A stretch of 64,000 bases of DNA from Euborellia annulipes (lineage: Eukaryota > Arthropoda > Insecta > Dermaptera > Anisolabididae), in contig JAKCPI010025473.1 of NCBI GenBank assembly GCA_023213315.1, positions 62,001-126,000 on the forward strand, read 5' to 3'. The notes below the pieces were generated by a model. That model was not told the origin of the DNA and ran no database searches. It worked only from the letters and a program-made list of their open reading frames with translations. The translations under genes were made by a program, and so were the position numbers. How positions within the stretch are numbered: the first letter of the stretch is position 1; each line of letters starts with the position of its first letter. Positions 12,605-24,025 of this stretch are shown here, piece after piece.

Positions 12605-12760
12605 GAGGCCATGTCAATAATGATACTCTAGAAGCCAAGGGGCGCGGGTTCGGATCCCAGCCAGTCTGATTAATTTAAATCATTTGGATACCAAATGGAA
12701 CCTATAAATAAAAATGTACCTGGACCAAAAAATATTGATATATATCATATTTAAATAGTT
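12605..12760 (+). mobile_element. tRNA-derived SINE, tail-truncated
   Basis: GCGGGTTCGGATCCC is a good B box, followed by the palindromic module TTTGGATACCAAATGG and CCTGGACC. The A box is weak. Confidence 0.65.
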
Positions 12761-12925
12761 TGTATTGTTTAAAAGCCTGAGATGCCGAGAAGACTCTAAA
12801 TAAAAATAAAAAAAAAAAAAATTGTAATGGCAGGAAATTTTTGGTGCCTATTAATAGAAAAATACTCTATTCTTTGAATATATTTATATTAAACTAAATT
12901 GTTTTTTTAAGTATTGTATGCCTAC

Positions 12926-13185
12926 GGGTTTGGTCTAGTTGGTAGCGTGCCTACCTTCTATAGCGAACGTCGCGGGTTCGGACCCCGTCCGATGATTTTA
13001 TGTAAAGCATTTGGATACCAAATGGCTTAAATAGAAATGCCTGGACCCCCCCCAATAGATATTATAAATAATAACGGATATCGTCAAAGTCTTAAATGGC
13101 CTAAGTTGCCAAAAATACTGTGTGAATGTGTGTGTAAGCGTGAGTTTGAATGGGAAAAAGTGTGGGTGTTTAATAAAAAAAAGTA
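12926..13185 (+). mobile_element. tRNA-derived SINE, best full-length copy
   Basis: TTTGGTCTAGTTGGTAGCGT holds the A box and GCGGGTTCGGACCCC the B box at tRNA-like spacing. Then come the palindromic module (TTTGGATACCAAATGG), GCCTGGACCC, ATATCGTCAAAGTCTTAAAT, GGCCTAAGTTGCC and a GTGTGAATGTGTGTG tail ending in A-rich sequence. Confidence 0.85.
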
Positions 13186-13417
13186 ATATATCTTGTAAAA
13201 CAATATCTAGAATTTATATTTTTGAGTCTTAATAAAAAAATAAACTATGATCAAATGCAAATAATAAATAGACCAATTTTTCGGTCAAAATAAATTCTCC
13301 TTTATAATTTAATAAAATATTTTGCGGGACATCTAGTAGAGTTTTGGTTGACTTTCTGCGGAACGCAAGTTGAAACCCCTGGATTAGATAATGAATGTAA
13401 ATTTTCTATTAAGCTAT

Positions 13418-13448
13418 GATGAAGAATCTAAACAAAGATCGAAACGTC
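13418..13448 (+). ncRNA. Degenerate hammerhead motif
   Basis: ATGAAGA in place of CTGANGA (first core C lost), stem II ATC...GAT, GAAACGTC. Probably inactive. Confidence 0.4.
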
Positions 13449-13973
13449 ATTTGGAGATTTCTACCAAATTAGCTTCTTTTTTTCGAATAAATCCAGATTA
13501 CAAATTTCTTCTTCTTCCAATTGTCTGTTTCAGAGCAATTTGATATAATTTTCGATGTTCCTCGGTATCTGTGACCACAACAACCATTTGTTAGATATTG
13601 ATAGGAACAAACATTTTTTTCATTATAACATTATTACAGTATAGGTATAACGATCTTACTTAACAGTCTAATGCCAATTCTTATGAATTTTGGTAATTTG
13701 AGTATCACAAACTGAACTTAAACTAACATTAACAATATAAGGTGTTCATTTCCTGATTTAAACAATGATTTTAATATTAAATAACAGACATGTGTTTGAA
13801 TGCAAAGCAACTTGTACAATAAACTTCTTTTAATGTAATTTTTAAAGGATTTCATTGAATTTATATTTATTTTCATTTAATTTTATTAATAATTATAGCC
13901 TACTAAGCAATTTTTTTTGGAGTTGAGGACGAAGATTCTTATACCTTTACATTAATAATGTTTTTTTTTTCCC

Positions 13974-14070
13974 CGGGGAAGAGGCGCTCGAAACGTCGAC
14001 AAAAAATTTGTTTTTTATTCTTTCTTTGGCTGACTCCATTCCATTTATATTAAATTTTAAAAGAGAGATA
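13974..14070 (+). repeat. Single arm of a hammerhead-bearing palindrome family
   Basis: GGAAGAGGCGCTCGAAACGT and the flank TTTGGCTGACTCCATTCCAT match the right arm of the palindrome at 46790-47092. The CTGANGA core is degraded to GGGGAAGA. Confidence 0.55.
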
Positions 14071-15737
14071 GAGGGTAGGCACTAAAAGAAATTAATTGAG
14101 AAATGCTTTATTCATTTCTGGCAAAGTGTAGACCGCGTAGCGTCAAATGAATCAACTTACTTCTGGTAAAAAATCATTATATCTTCAGCCACTATCTTCT
14201 GGCATTTAATCATGTTTTCTTAAAAAATTGTTTTAGTGTTTTTGTTATGCAAAAGCGCCAAAGAAGGCGGGTTACCTAAAGAACAGGATAATAAACCCAT
14301 TTGAGAGCTAAATTTGTGTTTGATAGTCAAATTCCGATGGCATTGGTAAAAATCTCATGATCTAAGGGTCCGAGGTTCGTTTACTTTATGTTTAGTATTT
14401 ATTTCTACAAATCAATCAATTTCAAACAGGGATAATAAAATGACAAATAAATTTTCATTAATATAAAGTATTTGATTAAAAATAATAGGTGAAAAAACGA
14501 ATGGGCGCGTAAGGGCAATATAGAGTAGAGTGCAACCCTTTCTTCCCTTTTTTTTGGCCCCTGAGGGTTCCCCCAACCATCGATGAGCACATCTGCTGCC
14601 AATGAACTATGCTCGAAAAAATTCCCTGACCAGATCACTAGCGTACTAGTTTTATTAGTTTTTTTTTTTTTTTTTTTATTCTGATCTCATCCCACGATCA
14701 TCCATTCTAAAGATAATTAATCTGAGAGTCCCTCTATAAAAAAAAAGGCCACCCTCAATCTATTCAAAGAAAACTGACCGCTCTGCCCGATATTTACATT
14801 TAAAAAGGAGAAGAGAGCAAAAAAAAAAAAAACAACTTGGGAAGTAAATTTATCCCATCTAAGAGGGGTGAAAACGAAATTAAAAAAAACGTCTGGAAAT
14901 TTTAATCGAAATCAAATCCATTGAATCGTGAATTATCAAGTGTGGGTGGATGAATTAACTATCTGGCTATTTTAAATTTTATGACTCATCATTTAAATAA
15001 TAATAAGTACACACACACACACACAACCCTAATCATTTTGTATTTTGTATCGATATTGAGGAGGATATAAAATTTTTTTCAAGTTGAAGGTCAAGGATCT
15101 TAACAATCAAAGTTCTTTTATTTTTTACGCGATAAAATATTCAATTTAATTGGATAAAACTCAAAAAGAATATGACCTCGTGCACTAAATTTTTATGAAT
15201 TATGAATAAAATTTGAACTTGTCAAGATATTCCCCCCTCCAGAAAAATAATCTTATCACTTGAAATATATATTTTATTTATAGTTAAGGAGCAAAAATCA
15301 CTTAATTTTTACAAATTTTTTTTTCCTAGAAATTTCTTAACTAGGTCAAGAATTAAATAGAGATAAGAATTTGTAAATATTTTATATAAGGCTTGTAAAC
15401 ATTCTTAATAATAGTAAACATGATTATTAGAGCCCGGATGTTCATGCAAATGCATGTTTGGTATACGTAGAAGCTGAATACACTACTTTTCTGAAACTTT
15501 GCAATTATCCCATATGTGCATATTTTGGCCTTTTTTTGAAGAAATTCCATGCACAGTGCACGTTTTGACAATTTATTACAAAAACCATCTTATTTTTCAT
15601 GCATATTTTAATATTTTTTTTTTTAAAGAAAACATGTTTTGAATATTTTTGTGTAGTTGCTTTTAAAGTCTAATTTATGTGACAAAAATTAAAATTATTT
15701 TTAATATTTTCAAACTTTCAGGGTGTAAATGTAAAAG

Positions 15738-15932
15738 ATGAACATTTCAACCTCAATGTGTCTCAGATTTCTTCTTTCAAGTATGCCCCTGTCACTTCAG
15801 AGATCATTTTCTGCGTTCAAGAACGTGTTCTCAGATAAACGCATGTCCTTAAAACGAAGGAAATTTAGAGAAATTGCTTGTTGTTATAAAAAAATAACAT
15901 TGTGTGGTTTTATGAAACCACGATGCAAGTGA
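15738..15932 (+). pseudogene. Fragment of hAT transposase C-terminal region, frameshifted
   Basis: KYAPVTS is encoded at 15779-15799 in one frame, and RSFSAFKNVFSDKRMSL continues from about 15801 in another, so a frameshift lies near 15800. The hAT family carries KYAPVTS-like and RSFS-K--FSDKR-type strings next to each other in its C-terminal dimerisation region. The remaining 64-codon frame has no start or catalytic domain of its own, so it is a relic inside the element at 15428-16422. Confidence 0.7.
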
Positions 15933-16209
15933 AACTTTTTTTCGGATCGTAGGCGTTTAAGTGAAAAGTTTCAGAAAATCATTCAATTAATGGTATTAAA
16001 ATCGCGATTTTAATCTTAATTTAATAATTGGAAAATGGGAAATCAAAAGACGCATGTTAAAAACTGAGAACAATATTTATTTAGTATTTGAATCATTTTA
16101 AATTATTTTAAAAATTATATTTTATCAATTTAAAAATTGAATAATTAAATCTCACAATTATTTTTTTATAATTCGTCATATATATTAAATTTCAACTTTC
16201 TTATTTTTG

Positions 16210-16262
16210 TCGTCACGGCTTGTGACGTCATAACTTGTAGCGTCACGGCTTGTAACGCGACA
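16210..16262 (+). promoter_or_regulatory. CRE palindrome between CGTCACGGCTTGT repeats
   Basis: CGTCACGGCTTGT occurs twice and a perfect TGACGTCA (16223-16230) lies between them, inside the hAT fossil. Binding by CREB/ATF factors is possible but unproven. Confidence 0.4.
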
Positions 16263-16430
16263 TGCTGATAGAGGAACGAAAAAATATAAAATGCGATTCA
16301 ATTTGTGATAGAGCATATTTTTACTGGATTTTTTCCTTCATTGTGCATATTTCGTCATTTTATAGTGCATGAAAATGCCTGCATATTTTAAGGTTTGATT
16401 GTGCATGAACATCCAGGCTCTAATGATTAT

Positions 16431-18572
16431 CAACTATTAATACAAAAAATATTCTTTTTTTTTGCAAATGGCAATTTAGCGATAGAAATTTAATTTTTTT
16501 TTTAGGGAATTATTTATGGCAGATAACCATCATATATGCATTTGTTTTTAAGCCGAAACAAATCCCCTCAACAGATAGTTAAGAAGCTTAATCCGGCGAC
16601 GATAAAAAGTTATAATTTATTTCAGCCCTTAAAGAATTTTGCTCCACCCATTTAATTGTTCGTTTTTTTTTTGCCCTCTCAGTTTACAAACATTATATAT
16701 AGGTTCTGCAAACAGTTATTAAATGATTAAAAAGTGTGAGTATTCAAAGAATAGGGAAAAAAAAGGAGAGAAAGGGATCAAAGTAAAAGAAAAATGGATT
16801 TAAAAATGAAACCACTGATCCAAAATAATAGGAATTAAAAAAAAAAAAAGTTTCAACCCTTTCTTCCCTTCCTTTTTTTTTAATATTTGCCTTGAGTTGA
16901 CCCTTCTTTTCCTTTAAAAAATGTTCGGCTGTCTAATTTCATTCTCCCTTCATATTATTTAAAAAAAAAAATCTTAAGGAACGATTAATTTTCCGGTATT
17001 CTTTTGTGGATTTCAAATCAAAGCGTCTCATTTCTTTTATTATTAAGATTCTTTTATCCATTAAAAAAAAATTATGAAGAAAATATTTATGTAAAATTTA
17101 TGGCAACTTGTACTTAAATATCTTATCTATGAGTGAATTGAAATCAATAAAAAAATATTGACATAATCTATACTCCAGGAAATGTTGAGTCTTGAGAAGA
17201 ATGAATGTCTTTTTAAGAGAGAATTCAATTTCCTCAATTTATGTTTGATTTCGTTTTTTTTTTTTTTTTTTCTAAACATACACAATACGTTTATTGACTA
17301 TTTCTTAGAATAAAAAATTATACAATTATGAAATCGATAGAGTTTGACGATAGGCGATATTAAAATTCATAGATTTTTCTTTTTTACCTGACCTCTGTTC
17401 GACTAGCCTAAATAAATAGCCCTAGGATTCTTTCTTATCTTTATCTTATCTGGGAATTTTAATAAATTTGCTTTTCTAAGTGGTCTTGAAAAAACTGAAA
17501 TGAATTCAGGTGCCTGCAATTGTGAATGCAAAAATCCGTTTTAGGGAACGAGACTCATTTTTTAATAAGAAATTAAGTCACTTTTTATAGGTGTGGAATT
17601 TCAAAAAGGGAAGTCCTGGGCAAACAAATTTATTTGCTGAGAATAATTTCACTATATTTTAGAAATCAGATGTCAATGGAGATATGAATTAGAATTAAAT
17701 ATGCTTTAGAAAAATCAGCCTGTGGAACGTCCCCCAGTAACAATAATATAAAGAAAATGATTGCAATTCTTATTCCCACTTTGGCTGTAACTCCCCTCTT
17801 TTTTCAGGCTAATGGTCAGTTCGTTTGCCCCTTAATCCGGCCGTGGGAGTAATAAGTTATGAGATTTTAGTCCAAACACACTTCCATAAACACATAATTT
17901 TGCTCCTAGGATTTCGCTTTATCTCTACATTTTACGATCCATAGTTTCTAAAATAACAGAAGGACCGGTAATAAGTAGTAATATTCTATGTTAATTTCAT
18001 AACAAGTAAAGAAAAATATAAAAAGAAAATGGACAATTCAATGAAAAAGGAAAATAACTCGATATTTAAAAAAAAAAAGAAGGCGCTTATGGTTTCTCTT
18101 CTATCATGCCATGAATTCGTAATTAAATAGGATTCTTTCTCAATTAATAATAATAGTGCATTAAATTTAATTTCTATTTTGTTCATATATCATTTTCTAA
18201 AATTTGGATATTTCAGGCAATAGTTTAATAATTGAATTGTAACAATTAGCGTAGTGAAACTAAATTCTTCACATATTACAGGAAATATTAAAAAATCAAC
18301 TTCTAAACCATAAAATTATAAACTAGTATAATTTATGTTATTTTACTTCTTAGAAAAACTATCAATGTCCCGTTGATAAATGAATAAATTACTCCAAATG
18401 GATAAATATTAAGAGCGTCTGATAATAATATAATATATTGTTTTATGCTCTGTATCAAAATATAATAAATTATGTAGGTATAAACTACTTTCGAATTGTG
18501 AGTTCAAGGCATTAGGCTCAGGTTCAAATCCACCTTACGGTCAAATTTATAGTAATTGAATATTTGTTAATA
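16431..18572. other. AT-rich, no gene seen
   Basis: Long T and A runs only. Probable intron of the minus-strand gene's 3' part, or intergenic. Confidence 0.55.
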
Positions 18573-18806
18573 GCTGATGATGATAAGGAATAATTTCCAA
18601 AGAAGAATGCAGCCAAATTTATTTCATTTAATTTTAATAAAAATTCTTAATCACTTGCTGACGTTTCGGTATTCTCCATGTTTGTAGCTCCGATGATGGT
18701 TCAAACCCGAACCGAAACGTCAGCAAGTGATTAAGAATTTTTATTAAAATTAATTGAAATAAATTTGACTATATTCTTCTTTGGAAATTATTCCTTATCA
18801 TCTTGA
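18573..18806. repeat. Palindrome with hammerhead arms
   Basis: GATGATAAGGAATAATTTCC at the left is matched by GGAAATTATTCCTTATCATC at the right; arms are nearly 95 bp. The left arm's ribozyme (GACGTTTC at 18660-18667) has lost its core, and the right arm's is largely intact. Confidence 0.75.
18690..18721 (+). ncRNA. Hammerhead ribozyme motif, one core change
   Basis: CCGATGA (T to C against CTGATGA), perfect stem II GGTTC...GAACC, GAAACGTC. Right arm of the palindrome 18573-18806. Confidence 0.55.
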
Positions 18807-19002
18807 ACAGATCAAATTTATCCCACTTAACTTTAACCACGAGACATCTTCATTCTATGAAGCAAAAAAATTGTCGTAAAATTTTTAGGTAGGTCAAATT
18901 AATGTCCCGAGGTGTGATTCCTTATAAAAATTCTAGATGAAAGTTGGTATACCCTCATTCAAAGTATTATTGACTATAATGGCTGTATAAAACAGAATTA
19001 TA

Positions 19003-19230
19003 TTTTAATCTTTAAGTTTACACGTAGATCCTGTAGGTCTTGTTCAGGAGTATTAAAACAAATAAATGGTTTAAATTTTGAAATTTATTGATTAGAGACT
19101 GGATTCTGTATAGAATTGACAATCTAATTGTCTCCATCTTCAATAAATTTCAAAATTTAAAGCATTTATTTGTTTTAATACTCCTGAACAAAACCTACAA
19201 GATCTACGTATAAACTTCAAGATTAAAGTC
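19003..19230. repeat. Long palindrome without a clear ribozyme
   Basis: GTATTAAAACAAATAAATGG and its reverse complement near 19170, plus GTAGATC / GATCTACG flanks, form a long imperfect hairpin. It resembles the hammerhead palindromes in size, but I find no GAAA core. Confidence 0.6.
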
Positions 19231-19577
19231 GATTAATCAAAATTAAGAATTTTAAAGAGTTTAAGCGTCGGCAGCCAAATAAAAAGATTCTCAGTTGAAA
19301 TGTGCTGGACCAAATTTATTCACTTAGTGGGAGATGGGCAAAGAAATTCGAATAGAAACGTTTCACATTTTAAAATTAAATAAGAGTATGGCTCTCTAAC
19401 ATCTAAACAAATAGAATACGGAGATCGAAAATTTATGGGTATGTTGAATTGCAAATGTTTTGTTTTTTAAGATTATTATATGTAAAAAATGTGAATTTTA
19501 TTAGAAATAGATCTATAAATGTACATTCCTCTAAAGACTAATACCCTGTTTGACGTTTTGATGTTGTTTTCACAGGC

Positions 19578-19605
19578 CTGACGATGGTCCTTTGTGACCG
19601 AAACC
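19578..19605 (+). ncRNA. Degenerate hammerhead motif
   Basis: CTGACGA and stem II GGTC...GACC are present, and GAAA follows, but then reads CCAGG instead of CGTC, so there is no cleavage site. Confidence 0.35.
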
Positions 19606-19729
19606 AGGATAAATGCGCACACTGGTTGTCTTATTCCCATTAAAATTTTCAAATTTAAAAAATTAAGTCTTTCTTTATTAATCATTGCTAAATAATCTGC
19701 AAAAAGAAAAAACTCTTTTTTTTTTTTTT

Positions 19730-19940
19730 TTAAAAACATTCACACTTTTTCTCATTCACACTCACACTCCACACACATTCACACAGTCTTTTCGGCAACT
19801 TAGGCCATATAAGACTTTGACGATAACCGTTGTAATTATATATATATATTGGAGGTTCAGGCATTTCTATTTAAGCCATCTGGTATCCAAATGGCTTAAA
19901 TAAAATCATCGGACGCCTGGGTCCGAACCCGCGACGAAAA
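19730..19940 (-). mobile_element. tRNA-derived SINE, 5'-truncated
   Basis: Minus strand: B box (GCGGGTTCGGACCC), palindromic module, AAAGTCTTATATGGCCTAAG and the GTGTGAATGTG tail ending at a T-run on the plus strand. The A box is missing. Confidence 0.75.
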
Positions 19941-20133
19941 AACTCTCTATATTTGATCTAAACAAATGATTGTTTACTATCCTAACTGTGTGGAAGAAGA
20001 GAGAAAATTTCGTTTTTAATTGTTTTTGAAAAACGATATTTATGGCCAGGAAACCCGGAGTCTTTCCAAATGGAACATCTCATCCCATATGAGAAACAAG
20101 TTATATAGCTTACTTTTTTTTTCAAAAAATAGC

Positions 20134-20166
20134 CTGAGGATAGTCTCAAAAAATAACCTAAACGTC
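20134..20166 (+). ncRNA. Degenerate hammerhead motif
   Basis: CTGAGGA and a terminal AAACGTC, but the G of GAAA is T and stem II does not pair well. Confidence 0.3.
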
Positions 20167-20913
20167 GTCTCTTGTCTTAAGTAAATAAATTTGGCCTGAA
20201 AGTTGTTTTCCTTAACTTAATTTTTTTTCCTTAGAGGAGGTGTTCTTTGCTTAAGAATAAATTTATAATATAGCTACTGTATTTATCAAAAAAAAAAAAA
20301 AGAAGAAATTATAAATATACCAGCTAATAATAATTCTTGTGAAATTTTAATGAAGATTCTGGGAGCCCTTCTAGGGCCAGGGCTATATTTTATTCGGTAA
20401 AAGCCTACTAATTTCTTTTCTTTGTTTTTTTCCCCTTTTATACTAAATTGTATAATTAGTTTGCTATCGATTTAACACAGATAAAAAAAACACTCAAACC
20501 TTTGATTAGATTTCCAATAAATTTGAAAAAAAAAAAACATTTCAATATCAATGAAACCTATTTGAAAAAAAAATAATTTTTTTGTAAAAAAAGGCAATTG
20601 AGAAGATTTTGTTTGTTATGTGATTTAACCAATTGAGGTCAGGAAAATTGGTGTATTATTTAATAAAATACAATGTGTTATTTGGTAGTAAAGGGCTTAT
20701 CAAGATAGGCAATAAAGATGATAAACAAAAAGCAAATAAAAAAAAAACTTTAATGAAGTTGTCAGAACTAACGATAACTTAATTTGAATAAATAAGAAAT
20801 TCCAATTGTATTTTGTTGTAAAACATACCGATGAGTAAGAAGAAGTCTTATTAATATTCTAATGTCCCATTAGCGGATGCATTGTGTGTTTGTTATTAAA
20901 TATTGAGACTCAC

Positions 20914-21163
20914 CCGTATGGAGCCTGGTATGTTGTTGCACGTGACTGAGTTGTTTAAACCGTCGATCACAATAGCTGCATTTATAGGGCTTTTCGCCCG
21001 TGTGTACTCGTATATGCTGCACAAGCTGGTGATTGCTGCTAAACGATTTCAGGCACTGCTGGCACTGATGCGGCTTCACCTCGGGCCGATGGCCTGCGGT
21101 GGGATCACCTGCGCGCACCTGCAGCTGCATAGCCGCCGCCGCCGCGTTCTTGTGCATGAAGAT
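20914..21163 (-). CDS. Internal exon of a Rotund/Squeeze-like C2H2 zinc-finger transcription factor
   Basis: The exon encodes about 83 residues: a short alanine-rich lead, then two complete C2H2 fingers, CQQCLKSF...HIRVH and CSYCDRRF...HTRLH, joined by the linker TGEKPYK. Both fingers have C-X2-C-X12-H-X3-H spacing. The finger text matches what I know of insect Rotund/Squeeze and, less closely, vertebrate ZNF362/ZNF384: nuclear DNA-binding regulators of neural and appendage development. Splice signals are good. Upstream on the minus strand come a TACTAAC branch point, a long pyrimidine tract and the first AG (GATGCAG|ATC); the 3' end is ACGG|GTGAGT, splitting a glycine codon (phase 1). The open frame continues past both ends but loses protein character there. 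Later fingers must lie on further exons, and I find none between here and base 1, so they are probably outside the window. Rotund and Squeeze cannot be told apart from two fingers. Confidence 0.9.
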
Positions 21164-23334
21164 CTGCATCCGCATGTGCAGAAACAGAAGAGAAAAGGGG
21201 AGGGGGCGCCATGGAGCGCGACCAGTTAGTAAATCTGCTCTTGACAAGTTTGGACAAATCCTCCAAAGAAATCCTCCTCATATTTTTTGGGAGGAAATCC
21301 CGGAGGCCCGACCAGCCCACGAACAGCATCCCAACATCCGATCTCCCGAATCAACCAATTAGAAGAGTTTTTACAGAATATAGCGAATTATTTGCATATG
21401 CATAAAATCCAAAAGATTATTATGCATGGATTGTCTTTCACGGAACAAAATTTGTTGATATTGAACACCCGGATTCTTTGTAAATTCAATCAATCAAGCG
21501 AAAAGGAAAAATTAAATCTCGATCCGTTCGGAAGTGAAAAATCCCTCATTCATTTTCCTGTCAGTATGTGATAATAATTAAAAAATAAATTAAAATCAAT
21601 ATTTCCACTTTGGTCGGATATTTAATTAGGCACGACGAGTCCTACTAAATTGCCATATATGTACAGCATATGCTTTTTAGAGTATTAAAACAATCAGAAT
21701 TATCATATCAATTGACGCGTTTATATCTTATTTTAACTTATATTACTAACAAGCAAACAAAGAGGCATGCTTTATCTTAGCAGAATAAAATACATTTCAT
21801 GCTTTTATATATAGAGATGCGTGCATACGTAATTAAATAAATTATCAGTAAGCCTTAAAAACTTTCGGCTTCTAATTATATTAATTAGAATATGAATGAT
21901 TTTGAAGGTATTTTTAAAGAGAAAGAAAAATTTATAAAAAAAAAAAGTTTAATATTACTTCTTAATTCGTTAGTTTTTCTTGAAATGAGTTTGAAGAATC
22001 TCTCACCCTCAACCCTTCAAAGAAACAAAGTTTTAAGTATTATTTCCTTCTCACCTTTACGTCTAATCATTCTTTTCTGATAATTTCTAGAATCGTCGAC
22101 TTTTTCGATCAATGCTTTAGAGTCTAGAGGCCGAACCCTATCAATATAAGCACCAAAGGCAAAGCCAAGCAATCAATCTTTGTTTTGAATCATGGAATGT
22201 ACAGATCAAGGGGTAGAAGAAAGAAAAACTGGGGGAGGAACGCCCGAGTGGGCGAAGATTTATAATTCATTAAAAAATACAAGCCGCCAGAGCGGAATAA
22301 AAACGAGGAGGGAGGACTCTGTGGGTGGACGACGAAGGGACCGAAAAAAGACAAGAAAATATATATATATATAAAGAAGAATGAAATGAACAAAAGACAA
22401 ACACGCAAAAATGTAAGAGCAAGAAAAATATTTGATTTGTGAGTGAGTTTAATGGAGGGAGGTAGTTTTAATTGTGATCAAAAATTATGTCATATTTAAC
22501 AAAGGGGGAGGGAAATCTACTAAAAAGCTTTTAGAAGAAAAAAAAAATGTTTTAATGATTTTTTAAAGAAGGTCCTCAGCTTAACAGCTTGTATAGGAGA
22601 GAGAAACATTAAATAGAATGTATCTATTTAATCATAGGCTAAGAAAAAAAAAAAAGAAACTCCATTTAAATTTTAAATGAATTTTTTTTTTGTAACCAAA
22701 CAATATTGAAATATTTTTTTAATCAATTTTTGAAAAACAATTTTGTTAATTTGCTTCCAATATTAAATGCCATTTCTTCCTTCTTGTTGTTTTTAAATTA
22801 TTTCTTATGAAGAGGAAGAAGAAGAAGCGATGGAATTTTTTTATTAAAAATTGCAAATATTGATTTTGGTTTGAGAGAAAATGTGTCATTTGATATTAAG
22901 AATAATTTTTTTTATTAAGTTTATATATATATACCAAAAATAAAATTACATATATTCTACATATTAGGTAAGAAGATATAATAAATATAAAATTGCCCGG
23001 TGGGAAAATTTAAATCTTATGAGGCAATTAGTAGGGTGGTTAGTAGGAGTTTAGGCGCATTAAGATGAGCCTTGGGGATGAGGGGGAGGGGGGGCTCAGC
23101 TGTTGCGAATGAAAAAATAAAAACAAGAGGGGAAACTACGGCTCTATAAAAAGGCTCTAAGCTCTGGTCAACAAAATTACTTTAAACAGATAATCATTGT
23201 AGGATATTCAATAAAAAATGAGCAACGAAAGCAACTGTCAAAAGACATTATTATATATCTCTATTATCGTTGATATGAATTAAATCTACAAAAATTGTAG
23301 ATTATTATTTTTTTAAGATGTTTTTTAGATTATT
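21164..23334. other. Probable intron, no further exon seen
   Basis: Directly upstream of the zinc-finger exon on the minus strand. It includes the branch point and pyrimidine tract next to the acceptor. The somewhat less AT-rich stretch 22100-22360 (GCACCAAAGGCAAAGCCAAG and a GGGAGGAACGCCCGAGTGGG patch) has no spliceable frame; it could be regulatory. Confidence 0.5.
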
Positions 23335-23507
23335 TTTTTTTTATAATAAACATTCACACTTTTTTCTCATTCACGCTCACACACAGATTCACACAGTGAT
23401 TTCGGTATCCAAATGGCTTAAATAAAATTATCCGAACCCGCGACCCTGGGTATACAAAGCCAAAAAAAAAAGCACGCTAGCCACTACACCAAGCCCAAGG
23501 GCTGTTC
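23335..23507 (-). mobile_element. tRNA-derived SINE, internally deleted
   Basis: Minus strand: GGCTTGGTGTAGTGGCTAGC (A box), GTCGCGGGTTCGGA (B box), part of the module, then the GTGTGAATCTGTGTG tail. About 60 bases between module and tail are missing. An A/T run interrupts the head. Confidence 0.75.
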
Positions 23508-23539
23508 CCGATTTGAATTGTAGGCAATTTGATACAAAT

Positions 23540-23630
23540 TTTGTCACTTGTGATAGGAAGCGAACTTCTGAGACCAAGTACAGGAGGCGAGTTCTTTATC
23601 TGTGCTATGACCGTGTAACGATTAATAAAT
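23540..23630 (-). mobile_element. SINE head fragment, second head type
   Basis: Minus strand: ATAGCACAGATAAAGAACTCGCCTCC-type head (A-box region shown only in part) and GAAGTTCGCTTCC as a B-box relative. It is the same head type as the copies at 36.07 and 50.0 kb. Confidence 0.5.
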
Positions 23631-23919
23631 TATAATAATGACCATTCTAACAATGAATTCGAGAATTTTTTTTATTTTATATAACCTGTAAAATCATAGC
23701 GATTTTGGTATACTCGTCTCATGTGACAAACATTTATTTAAATTGAATTAACTACTGATCAGGCAACGGAGAAGAGAAACAGTCCACACAATCGTTGCAG
23801 TTGAGCAATGCCAAGCGCGGCGAATGCTCGGGATTGGAGACCCCGAGCAATCAGCGTGTGGAACACCCCCCCCTGGTACTAATGTATTTAAATTATTTAA
23901 ATAAATTAATAAACCCTAA

Positions 23920-24025
23920 TGCCCTCTGTAGCCGGAAAAAAACTACTAGTCAATTTAAATAAATATTGATAGGGACGGGGAAATGGACAGGGATGTCGAA
24001 AAAGACCTTAAATAAAAATAAAAAA
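23920..24025 (+). mobile_element. SINE tail fragment
   Basis: CAATTTAAATAAATATTGAT, GGGACGGGG and GATGTCGAAAAAGACCTTAA match the shared SINE tail. No head is present. Confidence 0.5.

Larger units (their letters stand above)
13200..15419. other. AT-rich, no gene seen
   Basis: Contains the ribozyme remnants at 13418 and 13974 and a short (AC)n at 15009. The frame at 14405-14638 is unremarkable. Confidence 0.55.
15428..16422 (+). mobile_element. hAT-type DNA transposon fossil with 8-bp target duplication
   Basis: The terminal inverted repeats TAGAGCCCGGATGTTCATGC and its mirror (CATGAACATCCAGGCTCTA) bound a 995-bp element. ATGATTAT lies directly outside both ends (15420-15427 and 16423-16430), an exact 8-bp duplication as hAT transposases make. 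The interior holds a broken piece of hAT transposase C-terminal dimerisation domain and a tandem CGTCACGGCTTGT repeat. Confidence 0.85.

Noticed and set aside
12926..13010. True tRNA gene
   Set aside because: A and B boxes are present but the cloverleaf acceptor stem does not close and the sequence continues into a SINE body.
1..20913. Downstream exons for the third and later zinc fingers
   Set aside because: I looked for CX2-4C and HX3H coding on the minus strand left of 20914 and found none; they are probably outside the window.
20903..21571. Plus-strand and alternate-frame open frames over the zinc-finger exon
   Set aside because: They are antisense or shifted readings of the C2H2 exon and its acceptor region.
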